A stretch of 64,000 bases of DNA, from positions 1 to 64,000 of the forward strand of contig DASYFG010000004.1 of NCBI GenBank assembly GCA_036498565.1, read 5' to 3'. This document shows, piece by piece, positions 48,647 through 58,342 of this stretch (positions are counted from its first letter, which is position 1; each line of letters begins with the position of its first letter). The stretch is from DASYFG01 sp036498565. GTDB lineage: Bacteria; Bacillota; Bacilli; Lactobacillales; Lactobacillaceae. The translations under genes and the position numbers were made by a program. Below the pieces are notes generated by a model. The model saw only the letters and a list, made by a program, of their open reading frames with translations, was not told the origin of the DNA and did no database searches.

Positions 48647-51439
48647 ATGAAATATAAAGACACGTTAAATCTTGGTCAAACGGACTTCCCAATGCGCGGT
48701 AGTTTGCCAAAAACTGAACCTGAACGGCAAGCAAAATGGTACGACAATGATTTGTACGCCAAGCGTTTGGCGCAAAATGAAACTAAGCCACATTTTAATT
48801 TGCACGACGGCCCACCGTACGCCAACGGGAATATTCACATTGGCCACGCTTTGAACAAAATTTCAAAAGATATTATCGTGCGCTACAAGAACATGACGGG
48901 CTATTATGCGCCTTATGTGCCGGGTTGGGACACGCACGGTTTGCCAATTGAACAACAATTGACCAAAGCCGGCCACAATCGTAAAGCCATGTCAAAAGCG
49001 GAATGGCGTAACTTGGCACGTGATTTTGCCTTGGAACAAGTTGACTTGCAACGCCAAGACTTCAAGCGTTTGGGTGTGTTAGCGGATTGGGAAAATCCTT
49101 ATATCACGTTGCAACCTGAATTTGAAGCGGCGCAAGTTCGTGTGTTTGCTGCAATGGCTGGCAAAGGTTATATCTACCGCGGCGGCAAACCAGTCTTTTG
49201 GTCATGGTCGAGTGAATCTGCTTTGGCCGAATCAGAAGTGGAATATCACGATTTGGTTTCAAAAACTGCCTTTTACGGTAACGAAGTTATCGACGGCAAA
49301 GGTGTTTTGGAACCCGGCACGCGCTTGGTGGTTTGGACAACAACACCTTGGACAGTACCTGGTTCACGCGCTATTACAGTCGGTGCTGATTTTGATTATG
49401 CGGTCGTGAATGTTGCTGGTGTTAAGTACGTGGTGGCCGAAGAATTGTTGGGAAATTTGGCAGAACAATTCGGTTGGGCAGACGCGACAATCGAAAAGAC
49501 GGTCAAAGGTTCAGAAATTGAACGCGTGACGGTTGCGCATCCATTTATTGACGAGTTGGAACTGTTGGTCTTAAACGGAGCCCACGTCACGTTGGATTCT
49601 GGAACTGGTTTGGTGCACACGGCACCTGACTTTGGAGAAGATGACTACTTTGTTTCTGCTGAATATGGGATTAAGCCAAATGCGAATTTGGTCAACGATC
49701 AAGGGGTCTTGACGGAAGAAGCTGGTCCTCAATTTGATGGTGTATTCTACCAAGACGCTGACGATGTGACGCTAGATTTGTTAACGCAAAAAGGTTTGTT
49801 GTTGAAGCAACTAGACGTGGCGCACTCATATCCATTTGACTGGCGGACAAAAAAGCCAATCATCTGGCGCGCGGTACCGCAATGGTTCGCTTCCGTGGAA
49901 AATTTCCGTGGCGACATTTTGAACGCCATTGAAAATGACATTGATTTCCTGCCTGAATGGGGGAAGAAACGTTTGTACAACATGATTCGTGATCGTGGTG
50001 ACTGGGTCATTTCGCGTCAACGTGTTTGGGGTGTGCCGTTGCCAATTTTCTATGCGGAAGATGGCACGCCAATTGTTGATGAAGCGATTATCAATCACGT
50101 CGCGGATTTGTTTGCCGAGCATGGTTCAACTTATTGGTTTGAACATGACGCCGTTGATTTGTTGCCGGCTGGTTACACCAACGAACATTCACCAAACGGT
50201 ATTTTCACCAAAGAAGAAGACATCATGGACGTGTGGTTTGACTCAGGTTCTTCTTGGAACGGGGTTTTGAACCAACGTGAACACTTGGACTATCCTGCTG
50301 ATTTGTATTTGGAAGGATCAGACCAATATCGTGGTTGGTTCAACTCTTCTTTGATCACCTCAGTGGCGGTCAATGGTCATGCACCGTACAAAGCTGTGTT
50401 GTCACAAGGCTTCGTGTTGGATGGTAAGGGCGAAAAGATGTCCAAATCATTGGGCAACATCATCTCACCAAACGAAGTTGCCGACGCCATGGGTGTGGAA
50501 AATATTCGTTTGTGGGTTAGCTCAGTTAACACGGATGCCGATGTGCGCGTGTCAAACGACATTTTGAAACAAACCTCTGAAAGTTACCGCAAGATTCGGA
50601 ACACGTTGCGCTTCTTGTTGGCGAACACGAGTGACTTTACACCAGCGACTGACGCGGTTGCTTTTGCTGATTTGGCTGCGCACGACCGTTATATGACCGT
50701 GCAACTCAACGAATTGGTGCGCGATGTGCGCGGTTTCTATGAGACGTATAACTTTAGTGAAATCTTCAAGCGTTTGATTAACTTTGTCAACGTTGATTTG
50801 TCAGCATTCTACTTGGATTTTGCCAAGGATATCGTTTATGTGGAAGCGCCAACTGGCTTTGCGCGTCGTTCAATGCAAACGGTTTTGTACGACACATTGA
50901 TTGCCTTAACTAAGTTGTTGTTGCCAATTTTGCCACACACGGCTGAAGAAGTTTGGGAATATTTGCCACATGAAACGGCAGAGTTCGCTTATTTGACGGA
51001 TATGCCTGCCGTGCAAGATTTGGGTGACACGACTGATTTGTTGGCAAACTGGGCGCAGTTCTTTGACTTGCGTGATGCAGTCAACAAAGCTCTAGAAGAT
51101 GCGCGTGGCGCTGGTTTGATCGGTAAAAATGCGGAAGCCGCGGTGACGTTGTTTGTGACAGAAGATCAACAAGAATGGTTGGATGCGTTGAACGCGGATG
51201 TGCGTGTGATGTTGATGGTCTCACAACTTCACGTATTGCCAAGCGCAGATGCAATTGACGCCGTTGACGTGGATGGCTACTTGATGACGGTGACGCATGC
51301 CGAAGGGGACGTCTCACCGCGTGATCGGATGTACCACACAGATTTGGGTGCCGACCCTGACTTCCCAACGTTGTCAAAACACGAAGCAGATATTGTCCGT
51401 GAATTTTATCCAGCAGCTTTGGCTGAAGGATTAGCTTAA
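48647..51439 (+). CDS. ileS: Isoleucyl-tRNA synthetase
   Basis: Charges tRNA-Ile. The 930-residue class I enzyme has HIGH in GNIHIGHALNK (about residue 63-66), the editing domain, KMSKS at 597-601, and an anticodon-binding domain. The C-terminal region keeps the fold seen in related enzymes (ending VSPRDRMYHTDLGADPDFPTLSKHEADIV) but lacks all four cysteines that normally bind zinc there (S-P-R-D and S-K-H-E in place of two CxxC). AAGGAATTGGAAG precedes the ATG. Expression is controlled by the Ile T-box. Confidence 0.96.
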   Translation: MKYKDTLNLGQTDFPMRGSLPKTEPERQAKWYDNDLYAKRLAQNETKPHFNLHDGPPYANGNIHIGHALNKISKDIIVRYKNMTGYYAPYVPGWDTHGLPIEQQLTKAGHNRKAMSKAEWRNLARDFALEQVDLQRQDFKRLGVLADWENPYITLQPEFEAAQVRVFAAMAGKGYIYRGGKPVFWSWSSESALAESEVEYHDLVSKTAFYGNEVIDGKGVLEPGTRLVVWTTTPWTVPGSRAITVGADFDYAVVNVAGVKYVVAEELLGNLAEQFGWADATIEKTVKGSEIERVTVAHPFIDELELLVLNGAHVTLDSGTGLVHTAPDFGEDDYFVSAEYGIKPNANLVNDQGVLTEEAGPQFDGVFYQDADDVTLDLLTQKGLLLKQLDVAHSYPFDWRTKKPIIWRAVPQWFASVENFRGDILNAIENDIDFLPEWGKKRLYNMIRDRGDWVISRQRVWGVPLPIFYAEDGTPIVDEAIINHVADLFAEHGSTYWFEHDAVDLLPAGYTNEHSPNGIFTKEEDIMDVWFDSGSSWNGVLNQREHLDYPADLYLEGSDQYRGWFNSSLITSVAVNGHAPYKAVLSQGFVLDGKGEKMSKSLGNIISPNEVADAMGVENIRLWVSSVNTDADVRVSNDILKQTSESYRKIRNTLRFLLANTSDFTPATDAVAFADLAAHDRYMTVQLNELVRDVRGFYETYNFSEIFKRLINFVNVDLSAFYLDFAKDIVYVEAPTGFARRSMQTVLYDTLIALTKLLLPILPHTAEEVWEYLPHETAEFAYLTDMPAVQDLGDTTDLLANWAQFFDLRDAVNKALEDARGAGLIGKNAEAAVTLFVTEDQQEWLDALNADVRVMLMVSQLHVLPSADAIDAVDVDGYLMTVTHAEGDVSPRDRMYHTDLGADPDFPTLSKHEADIVREFYPAALAEGLA

Positions 51440-51449
51440 TTACTTGGAA

Positions 51450-51479
51450 AATCAGAACTTTTTAGTTCTGATTTTTTTT
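51450..51479 (+). terminator. Terminator after ileS
   Basis: AATCAGAACT-ttt-AGTTCTGATT followed by seven Ts. Confidence 0.93.
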
Positions 51480-51500
51480 GTTACGTAACATACAACTTTA

Positions 51501-51559
51501 GATAGTTGTTTCAATAGACTAACCGTGATACAATATATTCGTAAATGGAAGCGCTTACA
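51501..51559 (+). promoter_or_regulatory. Promoter, XylR operator-like site and cre of the xyloside operon
   Basis: TTGTTT (51506-51511), 17 bases, TG-A-TACAAT (-10 at 51529-51534). GATAGTTGTTTCAATAGAC...TAAC at 51501-51523 matches the perfect xylA operator at 18 of 23 positions and covers the -35. TGGAAGCGCTTACA at 51546-51559 is a cre with one mismatch over the expected transcription start. Both XylR and CcpA repression are therefore expected. Confidence 0.8.
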
Positions 51560-51609
51560 TAAAGTGAAGAGTGTGTAAGTGAAATTAATCCAAACAAGGA
51601 GTTATTGTT

Positions 51610-53076
51610 ATGGACGCGAAAGTTCATCAAAATGAAGCTAATGGCTTTGTAAAGTTGTCGTGGATCGAACGGATCGGTTTTGGTGGTGGTGATTTTGCCC
51701 AAAACTTGATTTTCGGTACGGTTGGTTCGCAATTGTTGTTCTATTTAACGACCGTGTATGGTTTATCAGCCGCTGCTGGGACGCTGATTTTCTTTATTGT
51801 TCGTTGGATTAACGTGTTCTGGGATCCATTTGTCGGGGCTTACGTCGACAAGCATCATCCAAAGTGGGGCAAGTATCGCTCATATTTGATTACCATGGCG
51901 TTGCCAATGACGGTTTTGGCGGCTTTGTTGTTCTATCCAAACGAAGCGGTGCGTGGTAATTTCTGGTTTGCGATGATTGTTTACTTGGTACTGGAATTGA
52001 TTTATTCATTCGTCAATATTCCATATGGTGCCTTGAATTCAAGTTTGACACGTGATGTATCTGAAGTGTCAAAGTTGACGACCACACGTATGACAATGGC
52101 CAACATCGGAAACTTGTTGGTCTACACATTCTTGCCATTCTTCGTGCAAATGGCTGCGCCAAACCCAGAATTAAAAGACACCGGTTTCTTCGGTGTCAAG
52201 TTAATGTTGGGTGATTGGACAGCACACAACGCCGGTAGTGCGTGGTTTAAGGTCATGTCAATTTACATGGTGCTTGGTTTCTTGTTCATGTTGGGCGCGT
52301 TCTTTACGACAAAGGAACGCGTGTTGCCAGATGAAGAAGCAACTGAAGCGGTTAAATACAGTGACTTGTGGCATGAATTTTTGCACAACCGACCATTGCG
52401 TGTACTTGGTTTCTTCTTTTTGATTGGCTTTACGTTTATGTTCTTTGGGAACACGGCGAACAACTATTTCTTGCAATATAATTTGAATCACGCGTCTTGG
52501 ACCGCAACTTTGGGATTGATTGGTTCGATTCCAGGGATTGCTTTGATGCCTTTCGTTCCGTGGTTACATCGTAAAATTGGTAAGTTGAATGTTTTCTACA
52601 CGGCTTTGGGGGCTTACATTTTAGGCTTGTTGTTCTTGTTTGCTTGGAACGCCGTGCCTGCTTTGCATGATAGTTTGCCTTGGGCTTTGGTCGGCACATT
52701 CTTGCGTTCGGCTGGAATGGGAATTGCCACGGGTTACATGTGGGCTTTGGTGCCTGAAGTGGTGGCCTATGGTGAATGGCAATCTGGCAAACGTGTGGCC
52801 GCAATCATCAACGCATTGCTTGGTTTGATGTTCAAAATCGGTTTGGCGCTTGGTGGGATTATTCCGGGTTGGATTTTGACAGCGACAAAGTTTGACGGAA
52901 CAGCTGCAACACAAAACAACTCAGCTTTGCAAGGGATTATCTGGTCATTCGTCTGGTTCCCAATTGCGTTGGCCGTCCTTGCGATGTGGATTATGAGTAA
53001 ATACGAATTGAGTGACACAAAAGTTGAACAAATTAACTTAGAATTGGCACAACGCCAAACTGAAAAAGGAGTTTAA
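51610..53076 (+). CDS. xynP: GPH-family xyloside transporter
   Basis: The 488-residue protein is a glycoside-pentoside-hexuronide:cation symporter with about 12 membrane helices. It starts with LSWIERIGFGGGDFAQNLIFGTVGSQLLFYLTTVYG, and has the family's RWINVFWDPFVGAYVDKHHPKWGKYRSYL loop and NIPYGALNSSLTRDVSEVSKLTTTRM. There is no IIA domain at the C terminus. AAGGAG lies before the ATG. The GH43 gene starts two bases after its stop, so the imported substrate is most likely a xylooligosaccharide, as in the xynP-xynB pair of Bacillus, or isoprimeverose as in L. pentosus XylP. Confidence 0.88.
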   Translation: MDAKVHQNEANGFVKLSWIERIGFGGGDFAQNLIFGTVGSQLLFYLTTVYGLSAAAGTLIFFIVRWINVFWDPFVGAYVDKHHPKWGKYRSYLITMALPMTVLAALLFYPNEAVRGNFWFAMIVYLVLELIYSFVNIPYGALNSSLTRDVSEVSKLTTTRMTMANIGNLLVYTFLPFFVQMAAPNPELKDTGFFGVKLMLGDWTAHNAGSAWFKVMSIYMVLGFLFMLGAFFTTKERVLPDEEATEAVKYSDLWHEFLHNRPLRVLGFFFLIGFTFMFFGNTANNYFLQYNLNHASWTATLGLIGSIPGIALMPFVPWLHRKIGKLNVFYTALGAYILGLLFLFAWNAVPALHDSLPWALVGTFLRSAGMGIATGYMWALVPEVVAYGEWQSGKRVAAIINALLGLMFKIGLALGGIIPGWILTATKFDGTAATQNNSALQGIIWSFVWFPIALAVLAMWIMSKYELSDTKVEQINLELAQRQTEKGV

Positions 53077-53078
53077 TC

Positions 53079-54701
53079 ATGAAAATTCAAAATCCTGTTT
53101 TACCAGGTTTTAACGCCGATCCTTCAATTATTCGGGTCGACGACACGTACTACATTGCGAATTCAACGTTTGAATGGTTCCCGGGTGTGCGTTTGCATGA
53201 ATCTAAGGATTTGGCGCATTGGAACTTATTGCCAAGTCCTTTGAACACGACCACGCTGCTTGAGATGAAGGGAAATCGTGATTCTGGTGGGATTTGGGCG
53301 CCGGATTTGAGTTATGCCGATGGCAAATTTTGGTTGGTTTACACTGATGTGAAAATCACCGAAGGTGCTTTTAAAGACATGACGAATTATTTGACGACGG
53401 CTGACGATATTCGCGGTCCATGGTCTGATCCAATTAAATTAAACGGTGTCGGCTTTGATGCGAGCTTGTTCCATGATGAGGACGGCCGTAAGTATTTGGT
53501 GCAACAAACATGGGATCACCGCGAGTACCATCATCCATTTGACGGGATTACGTTGACGGAATTCGATGTGGCAACGATGCAATTGAAGCGTGAAACGGCG
53601 CGCACCATTTATCGTGGAACCAATGTGAAGTTGGTTGAAGGACCACACATTTATGTCAAAGACGGGTACTATTACCTATTCGCGGCGCAAGGTGGCACGG
53701 TTTATACGCACCAAGAAGTTGTGGCGCGTTCAAAGTCACTCGATGCGGATAGCTTTGAAACAGAACCTGGCGATGTGTTCTTGACGAACTTTGATACGCC
53801 GGATCATTATTTGCAAAAGCAGGGCCATGGTGGCTTGGTCTCAACGCCGGGTGGCGAATGGTACTACGCGTCCTTGGTAGCGCGTCCTTGGCATCATGAA
53901 AATGAATCCTTCACGGATCCGCGTGGTTGGTCGACTTTGGGCCGTGAAACGTCAATTCAAAAAGTTGAATGGGACGAAGAAGGTTGGCCCCGCGTTGTCG
54001 GTGGTCATGGTGGTTTGGTCGAAGTTGAAGCACCAAAGGACGCGATTTTGACAGAAGCACCGGCTGATCATTCACAACGTGATGACTTTGACAGCGCTGA
54101 ATTGGACTTGAATTGGAACACCTTGCGTGTGCCATTTACCGAGCAAATTGGGACAACTGGCGACGGTGTGTTGCGTTTGCATGGCCAAGGTTCACTGGCA
54201 AACGAGCACGAATTGTCTTTGATTGCGCGTCGTTGGCAAGCATTTGAATTTGATGCGGTAACGAAGGTGAAGTTTAATCCCGTGACGTATCAAGCGATGG
54301 CTGGCTTGACGAACTACTACAACACGCGCCACTGGTCATGGATTTTTATCACGTGGGATGAAAATAAAGGCCGCGTGATTGAAGTGGCGGAAAATAACCG
54401 TGGCAACTACACGAGTTATTTGCGCGACAATGCGATTGCCATTCCAGCTGATGTGGAGTGGGTTTACTTCAAAACGGAAGTGCGCACGTCAAGTTACACG
54501 TACTTGTACTCATTTGACGGCGAAAACTGGTTAGAAACTGGTGTGAACTTGGATGCCGCCGTGTTGTCTGACGATTATGTTTTGCAAAGCTATGGTGGCT
54601 TCTTTACCGGCGCGTTCGTTGGTTTGGCAGCGGTTGATTATTCAGGGTATGGCGAAACGGCTGAATTTGACGTGTTTGATTATCAGGAGTTAGAATCATG
54701 A
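53079..54701 (+). CDS. xynB: Beta-xylosidase, GH43
   Basis: Cytoplasmic glycoside hydrolase that releases xylose from short xylooligosaccharides. The 540-residue protein has the GH43 five-bladed propeller, with the expected acids in FNADPSII (general base), GVGFDASLFHDEDGRKYLV and KLVEGPHIY (acid Glu), and a C-terminal beta-sandwich domain (about 325-540: FDSAELDLNWNTLRVPF...). No signal peptide. AAAGGAG lies before the ATG, two bases after the transporter stop; the end overlaps xylT by four bases (ATGA). Confidence 0.92.
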   Translation: MKIQNPVLPGFNADPSIIRVDDTYYIANSTFEWFPGVRLHESKDLAHWNLLPSPLNTTTLLEMKGNRDSGGIWAPDLSYADGKFWLVYTDVKITEGAFKDMTNYLTTADDIRGPWSDPIKLNGVGFDASLFHDEDGRKYLVQQTWDHREYHHPFDGITLTEFDVATMQLKRETARTIYRGTNVKLVEGPHIYVKDGYYYLFAAQGGTVYTHQEVVARSKSLDADSFETEPGDVFLTNFDTPDHYLQKQGHGGLVSTPGGEWYYASLVARPWHHENESFTDPRGWSTLGRETSIQKVEWDEEGWPRVVGGHGGLVEVEAPKDAILTEAPADHSQRDDFDSAELDLNWNTLRVPFTEQIGTTGDGVLRLHGQGSLANEHELSLIARRWQAFEFDAVTKVKFNPVTYQAMAGLTNYYNTRHWSWIFITWDENKGRVIEVAENNRGNYTSYLRDNAIAIPADVEWVYFKTEVRTSSYTYLYSFDGENWLETGVNLDAAVLSDDYVLQSYGGFFTGAFVGLAAVDYSGYGETAEFDVFDYQELES

Positions 54702-56068
54702 ATCAATTAACAACAAAGTGGATTTATTTCTTTGGCGCGTTAGGTGGTTTGTTATTCGGCTATGATACCGGTGTTATCTCTGGCGCGATTTTATTTATTA
54801 AAGAACAAATGAAATTAGGTACGTGGCAGCAAGGTTGGGTTGTCAGTGCGGTACTAGTTGGTGCAATTATCGGTGCGGCATTTATCGGGCCATTGTCTGA
54901 TCGTTTTGGCCGACGACGATTGTTAATTGTTTCTGCAATGATTTTCTTTGTTGGTGCGCTTGGTTCAGGTGTAGCAGCGAACTTTGAAGCGTTGGTGATT
55001 AGTCGTGTTATTTTGGGTATTGCAGTTGGCGCGGCGTCAGCACTTATTCCGACGTATCTATCAGAATTAGCCCCTGCGGATAAACGAGGTGGGGTTGGAA
55101 CGCTTTTCCAACTCATGATTATGACCGGAATTTTCTTGGCTTACGTATCAAATTATGCCTTGTCTGGTTTGACTTTGGGTTGGCGTTGGATGCTAGCTTT
55201 GGCAGCAATTCCGGCGGTCGTCTTGTTTATTGGTGGTTTTCTCTTGCCTGAAAGTCCACGATATTTGGTTTTGAAAGGCCGTGTTGAGGAAGCTAAACAA
55301 GTATTAGGACAGTTCACGCAAAAGCAAAATTTGATTGAGGCAGAATTGGCTGATATTGAATTACAAGCTAGCGCAGAACGGTCTAGCGGATTTCAAGAAC
55401 TTTTTGGACATTTATCTCGACCAGTGATGATTATGGCAATGGGATTGGCGATTTTTCAACAAGTGATGGGTTGTAATACCGTTTTGTATTATGCACCAGA
55501 CATTTTTACCAACGTTGGCTTTGGTGTTAGTGCAGCTTTGATTGCGCACATTGGCATTGGTATTTTTAATGTGATCGTGACGTGGATTGCGGTTTTGATT
55601 ATGGACAAAATTGATCGCAAAAAAATGTTGATTGGCGGTGCTTGGGGAATGGGAATTTCCTTAGTTGTCATGAGTTTGGGGATGCAGTTCTCAGGTAGCA
55701 GCCAACTTGCCGCTTATATTTCAGCGATTGCACTGACTATCTACATTGCCTTTTTCTCAGCGACATGGGGACCGGTGATGTGGGTTATGATTGGTGAGAG
55801 CTTCCCGTTGAACATTCGGGGACTAGGCAATTCATTTGGTGCGGTTGTGAACTGGTCAGCTAATACGGTGGTTTCATTAACATTCCCAACGCTATTGAGT
55901 GCATTTGGAACTGGAAAAATTTTCTACTTGTATGCTGTCATGTGTTTCTTATCAATTTGGTTTATTAAGAAATTCACGATTGAGACACGTGGCAAAACAT
56001 TGGAACAAATTGAAGCTTGGTTACGTCATCGCGCAAATCATTTAAACGACGGCATCGAAGTTAAATAA
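54698..56068 (+). CDS. xylT: D-xylose:proton symporter
   Basis: The 456-residue MFS sugar porter has 12 helices and the family signatures GYDTGVISGAILFIKEQ, PLSDRFGRRRLLI, LPESPRYLV and, near the C terminus, ETRGKTLEQIE. Length and order fit XylT of heterofermentative lactobacilli. CAGGAG lies before the start, which overlaps the GH43 stop. Its codon use leans more to A/T-ending and less GCG-rich than its neighbours (for example CGA, TTA), a mild sign that it joined the cluster separately. Confidence 0.9.
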   Translation: MNQLTTKWIYFFGALGGLLFGYDTGVISGAILFIKEQMKLGTWQQGWVVSAVLVGAIIGAAFIGPLSDRFGRRRLLIVSAMIFFVGALGSGVAANFEALVISRVILGIAVGAASALIPTYLSELAPADKRGGVGTLFQLMIMTGIFLAYVSNYALSGLTLGWRWMLALAAIPAVVLFIGGFLLPESPRYLVLKGRVEEAKQVLGQFTQKQNLIEAELADIELQASAERSSGFQELFGHLSRPVMIMAMGLAIFQQVMGCNTVLYYAPDIFTNVGFGVSAALIAHIGIGIFNVIVTWIAVLIMDKIDRKKMLIGGAWGMGISLVVMSLGMQFSGSSQLAAYISAIALTIYIAFFSATWGPVMWVMIGESFPLNIRGLGNSFGAVVNWSANTVVSLTFPTLLSAFGTGKIFYLYAVMCFLSIWFIKKFTIETRGKTLEQIEAWLRHRANHLNDGIEVK

Positions 56069-56072
56069 ATTC

Positions 56073-56102
56073 AAATACCTGCAGGTGTGCGGGTATTTTT
56101 TG
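56073..56102 (+). terminator. Terminator after xylT
   Basis: AAATACC ... GGTATTT with an inner short helix and seven Ts. The following gene has its own ribosome binding site just after. Confidence 0.8.
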
Positions 56103-56119
56103 TAAAAAGAGGTGGAAAG

Positions 56120-57112
56120 ATGACAATGTTTGGCACATACAAAGGACGTGACGTCCAACGATACACAATTGAAAATACGCGTGGGACGCGTTTGTCGGTT
56201 TTGAATTTTGGTGGGATATGGCAGGAATTTAGTGTTTTAGATGGCGGTGTGCGGGTGAATTTATTGCTGGCTAGTGATGATTTTGCTGGTTATACGCAAA
56301 ATCCGTTTTACATCAATCGGGTGATTGGACGGACGGCGGGTCGGATTGATGGTGGCCGGGTTGGTGACACGCAGATTCCGGGTAACGAAGGGGAAAATGT
56401 GTTGCACGGCGGCATCAATGGTTTATCAGAACAGTTTTTTGATGTGACGGTAGACGCTAACAAAATTCAGCTCACCACGCAAATGACGCGCGCAATCGAT
56501 GGATTTTCTGGTACACTAGACGTAACGGTGACGTATACTTTGAGTGATGAAGATGTGGTCACAATCAGCTTTACTGGCAAACAAAGTGAAGCGGATGGCG
56601 TCTTTAATCCGACGAGTCATGTTTATTTTAATCTGGGTGACACGGCGGATGTGACGGCGCATGATTTGTGGGTGAGCAGCACACAACATTTGGCCGTGCA
56701 CGCTGATAAAATTCCAACTGGTGAATTTGTCGCGAATGCGGGTAGTGCTTTTGATTTGCAAAAGCAACCGAATTTAGGCGGTGCGTTAGCTGAATTAGCA
56801 GACACGGCAGAAGGTGGCTTTGACGACATTTTCGTGGTGACTGGGCCAAAAATCGCGGTGTTACGTGATCGGAAAAGCGGCCGACAAATTACGCTGGAAT
56901 CAACGCGTAACGGCTTGGTCGTGTTTACTGGTAATTCGTTCACGGCGGACATGGCGTTGAATCACGCCGCAGGACATGCGTGGGAAGCGGTGGCTTTGGA
57001 AGCGCAGACGTTACCAAATAGTATGAACTTGCCTCAGTTTGGGGATGTCACGTTGCGGGCGGGTGAAACTGTGACGCATGAAATTATTTATCGATACACG
57101 AAGGACGACTAA
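56120..57112 (+). CDS. galM: Aldose 1-epimerase
   Basis: Interconverts alpha and beta anomers of free sugars. The 330-residue beta-sandwich protein has RVIGRTAGRIDGGRV, VLHGGINGLSEQ with the catalytic His region, PTSHVYFNLGD and NGLVVFTGN. AGAGGTGG lies before ATG 56120; an earlier in-frame ATG overlaps the terminator above and is rejected. It sits between xylT and xylR, so a xylose mutarotase role (supplying the anomer used by XylA) is likely. It overlaps xylR by one base (TAATG). Confidence 0.9.
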   Translation: MTMFGTYKGRDVQRYTIENTRGTRLSVLNFGGIWQEFSVLDGGVRVNLLLASDDFAGYTQNPFYINRVIGRTAGRIDGGRVGDTQIPGNEGENVLHGGINGLSEQFFDVTVDANKIQLTTQMTRAIDGFSGTLDVTVTYTLSDEDVVTISFTGKQSEADGVFNPTSHVYFNLGDTADVTAHDLWVSSTQHLAVHADKIPTGEFVANAGSAFDLQKQPNLGGALAELADTAEGGFDDIFVVTGPKIAVLRDRKSGRQITLESTRNGLVVFTGNSFTADMALNHAAGHAWEAVALEAQTLPNSMNLPQFGDVTLRAGETVTHEIIYRYTKDD

Positions 57113-58275
57113 TGGACAAATCCACAGCAGAGACGATGCGTGAACACAATCAACAATTAGTTTTACAAAAATTGTTTAACGCGGAAGCGACTTCACGCTC
57201 GGAAATCGCCGCACAATTGAATTTGCATAAATCAACTATTTCTTCTATTTATCGCGATCTTGATGAGATGGGCTATATTGAAGAATTAGGCGAGGGCGAA
57301 ACCAGCGAAATTGGCGGACGCCGGCCAAAATTAGTTCGATTTAGTCGTCAATACGGTTATGTCATGAGCTTTGACATGGGACACCGCCATTTGCGCGTGT
57401 CGTCGGTGCGCTTGACGGGCGAAGTGATTGAAGAACAGGTCATTCACGTCCAGAATCAGTCTGTGCAAGCAGTGATTGAACAGATGCAAAATTTGTTGAA
57501 AAATGCTGATAAATTAGGCACCCAACAAGGTTTGTTAGGCGTGGCTGTCGGCATTCACGGGGTCGTGGACAACAACAAAGTCACGTACTCACCATTTTTT
57601 GATTATTCACAAATTGACGTGGCAGCGGCGTTAGCCAGCGTGGTGGATGTGCCAGTTTTGCTGGAAAACGAAGCGAATTTGGCGGCGGTTTATACGCGTG
57701 ATTTTCACGATTATGCTAAATCCACGACCTATCAAAATTTGGCGGTGGTCAACGTGCACTATGGAATTGGTGCGGGGATGATTGTTGAAAATCGCTTATA
57801 CCGCGGTTTGCATGGTCAAGCTGGTGAAATTGGGCGCTCGGCGGCAAGTGTTTCGGCTGATGGGCATGTGGTGCGGTTGGAAGATTTGTATTCTGAAGAG
57901 GCGATGTTAAGTCGTTTTGCGAGTCAAACTGGTCGCGCCGTTGAACGGGATGACTTTTTGGCAGCGTTAAAAGCTGATGATCGCACGGCACAACGCATGA
58001 TTGGCGAGTGGATTAGCGGCATTGCGGTAGCCATTTTTAATTTAATTCAGCAAAATGCGCCGGAGGCGGTGTTTATTCACTCGCGATTCATCGCGGAATT
58101 GCCGGATTTGTTAGGTGAAGTGGTTGGCGCTTATCAGCAGATGAATCCAATCGGCGATACGGAAATTTTCTTTGCCAATAACAGTGTTTATCGCGCCACG
58201 ATGCTGGGTGGTGTGGCTTTGGTGACACGCAATTTATTAGGATTAGCAGGATTAGATTTACGGTTTCATAATTGA
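57112..58275 (+). CDS. xylR: Xylose repressor XylR (ROK family)
   Basis: The 387-residue protein has an N-terminal winged helix-turn-helix (about 10-75: QKLFNAEATSRSEIAAQLNLHKSTISSIYRDLDEMGYI) and a C-terminal ROK sugar-kinase-like sensor domain (VGIHGVV, NEANLAAV, HYGIGAGMIVENRLYRGLHGQAGEIG). In related bacteria xylose releases it from xylO operators. A perfect 23-bp palindrome just downstream and an 18/23 copy before the transporter gene are its likely sites. The ATG shares one base with the galM stop. Confidence 0.92.
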   Translation: MDKSTAETMREHNQQLVLQKLFNAEATSRSEIAAQLNLHKSTISSIYRDLDEMGYIEELGEGETSEIGGRRPKLVRFSRQYGYVMSFDMGHRHLRVSSVRLTGEVIEEQVIHVQNQSVQAVIEQMQNLLKNADKLGTQQGLLGVAVGIHGVVDNNKVTYSPFFDYSQIDVAAALASVVDVPVLLENEANLAAVYTRDFHDYAKSTTYQNLAVVNVHYGIGAGMIVENRLYRGLHGQAGEIGRSAASVSADGHVVRLEDLYSEEAMLSRFASQTGRAVERDDFLAALKADDRTAQRMIGEWISGIAVAIFNLIQQNAPEAVFIHSRFIAELPDLLGEVVGAYQQMNPIGDTEIFFANNSVYRATMLGGVALVTRNLLGLAGLDLRFHN

Positions 58276-58286
58276 AGCCGTTTTTT
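58260..58286 (+). terminator. Terminator after xylR
   Basis: ACGGTTT-cataattg-AAGCCGT (one wobble) with a T-run, overlapping the xylR stop codon. Confidence 0.8.
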
Positions 58287-58302
58287 ATTTGCCAAAAAGG
58301 GG

Positions 58303-58331
58303 TTGCATTTTAAAAAGAAAGCGCTTACAAT
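58303..58331 (+). promoter_or_regulatory. xylA promoter with cre box
   Basis: TTGCAT (58303-58308), 17 bases, TACAAT (58326-58331). AGAAAGCGCTTACA at 58316-58329 is a cre with one mismatch that overlaps the -10 box. Confidence 0.88.
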
Positions 58332-58342
58332 GTAATTTGTAA

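Noticed and set aside
56087..56119. Longer start for galM
   Set aside because: It would overlap the terminator of xylT and lacks a ribosome binding site; AGAGGTGG supports 56120.
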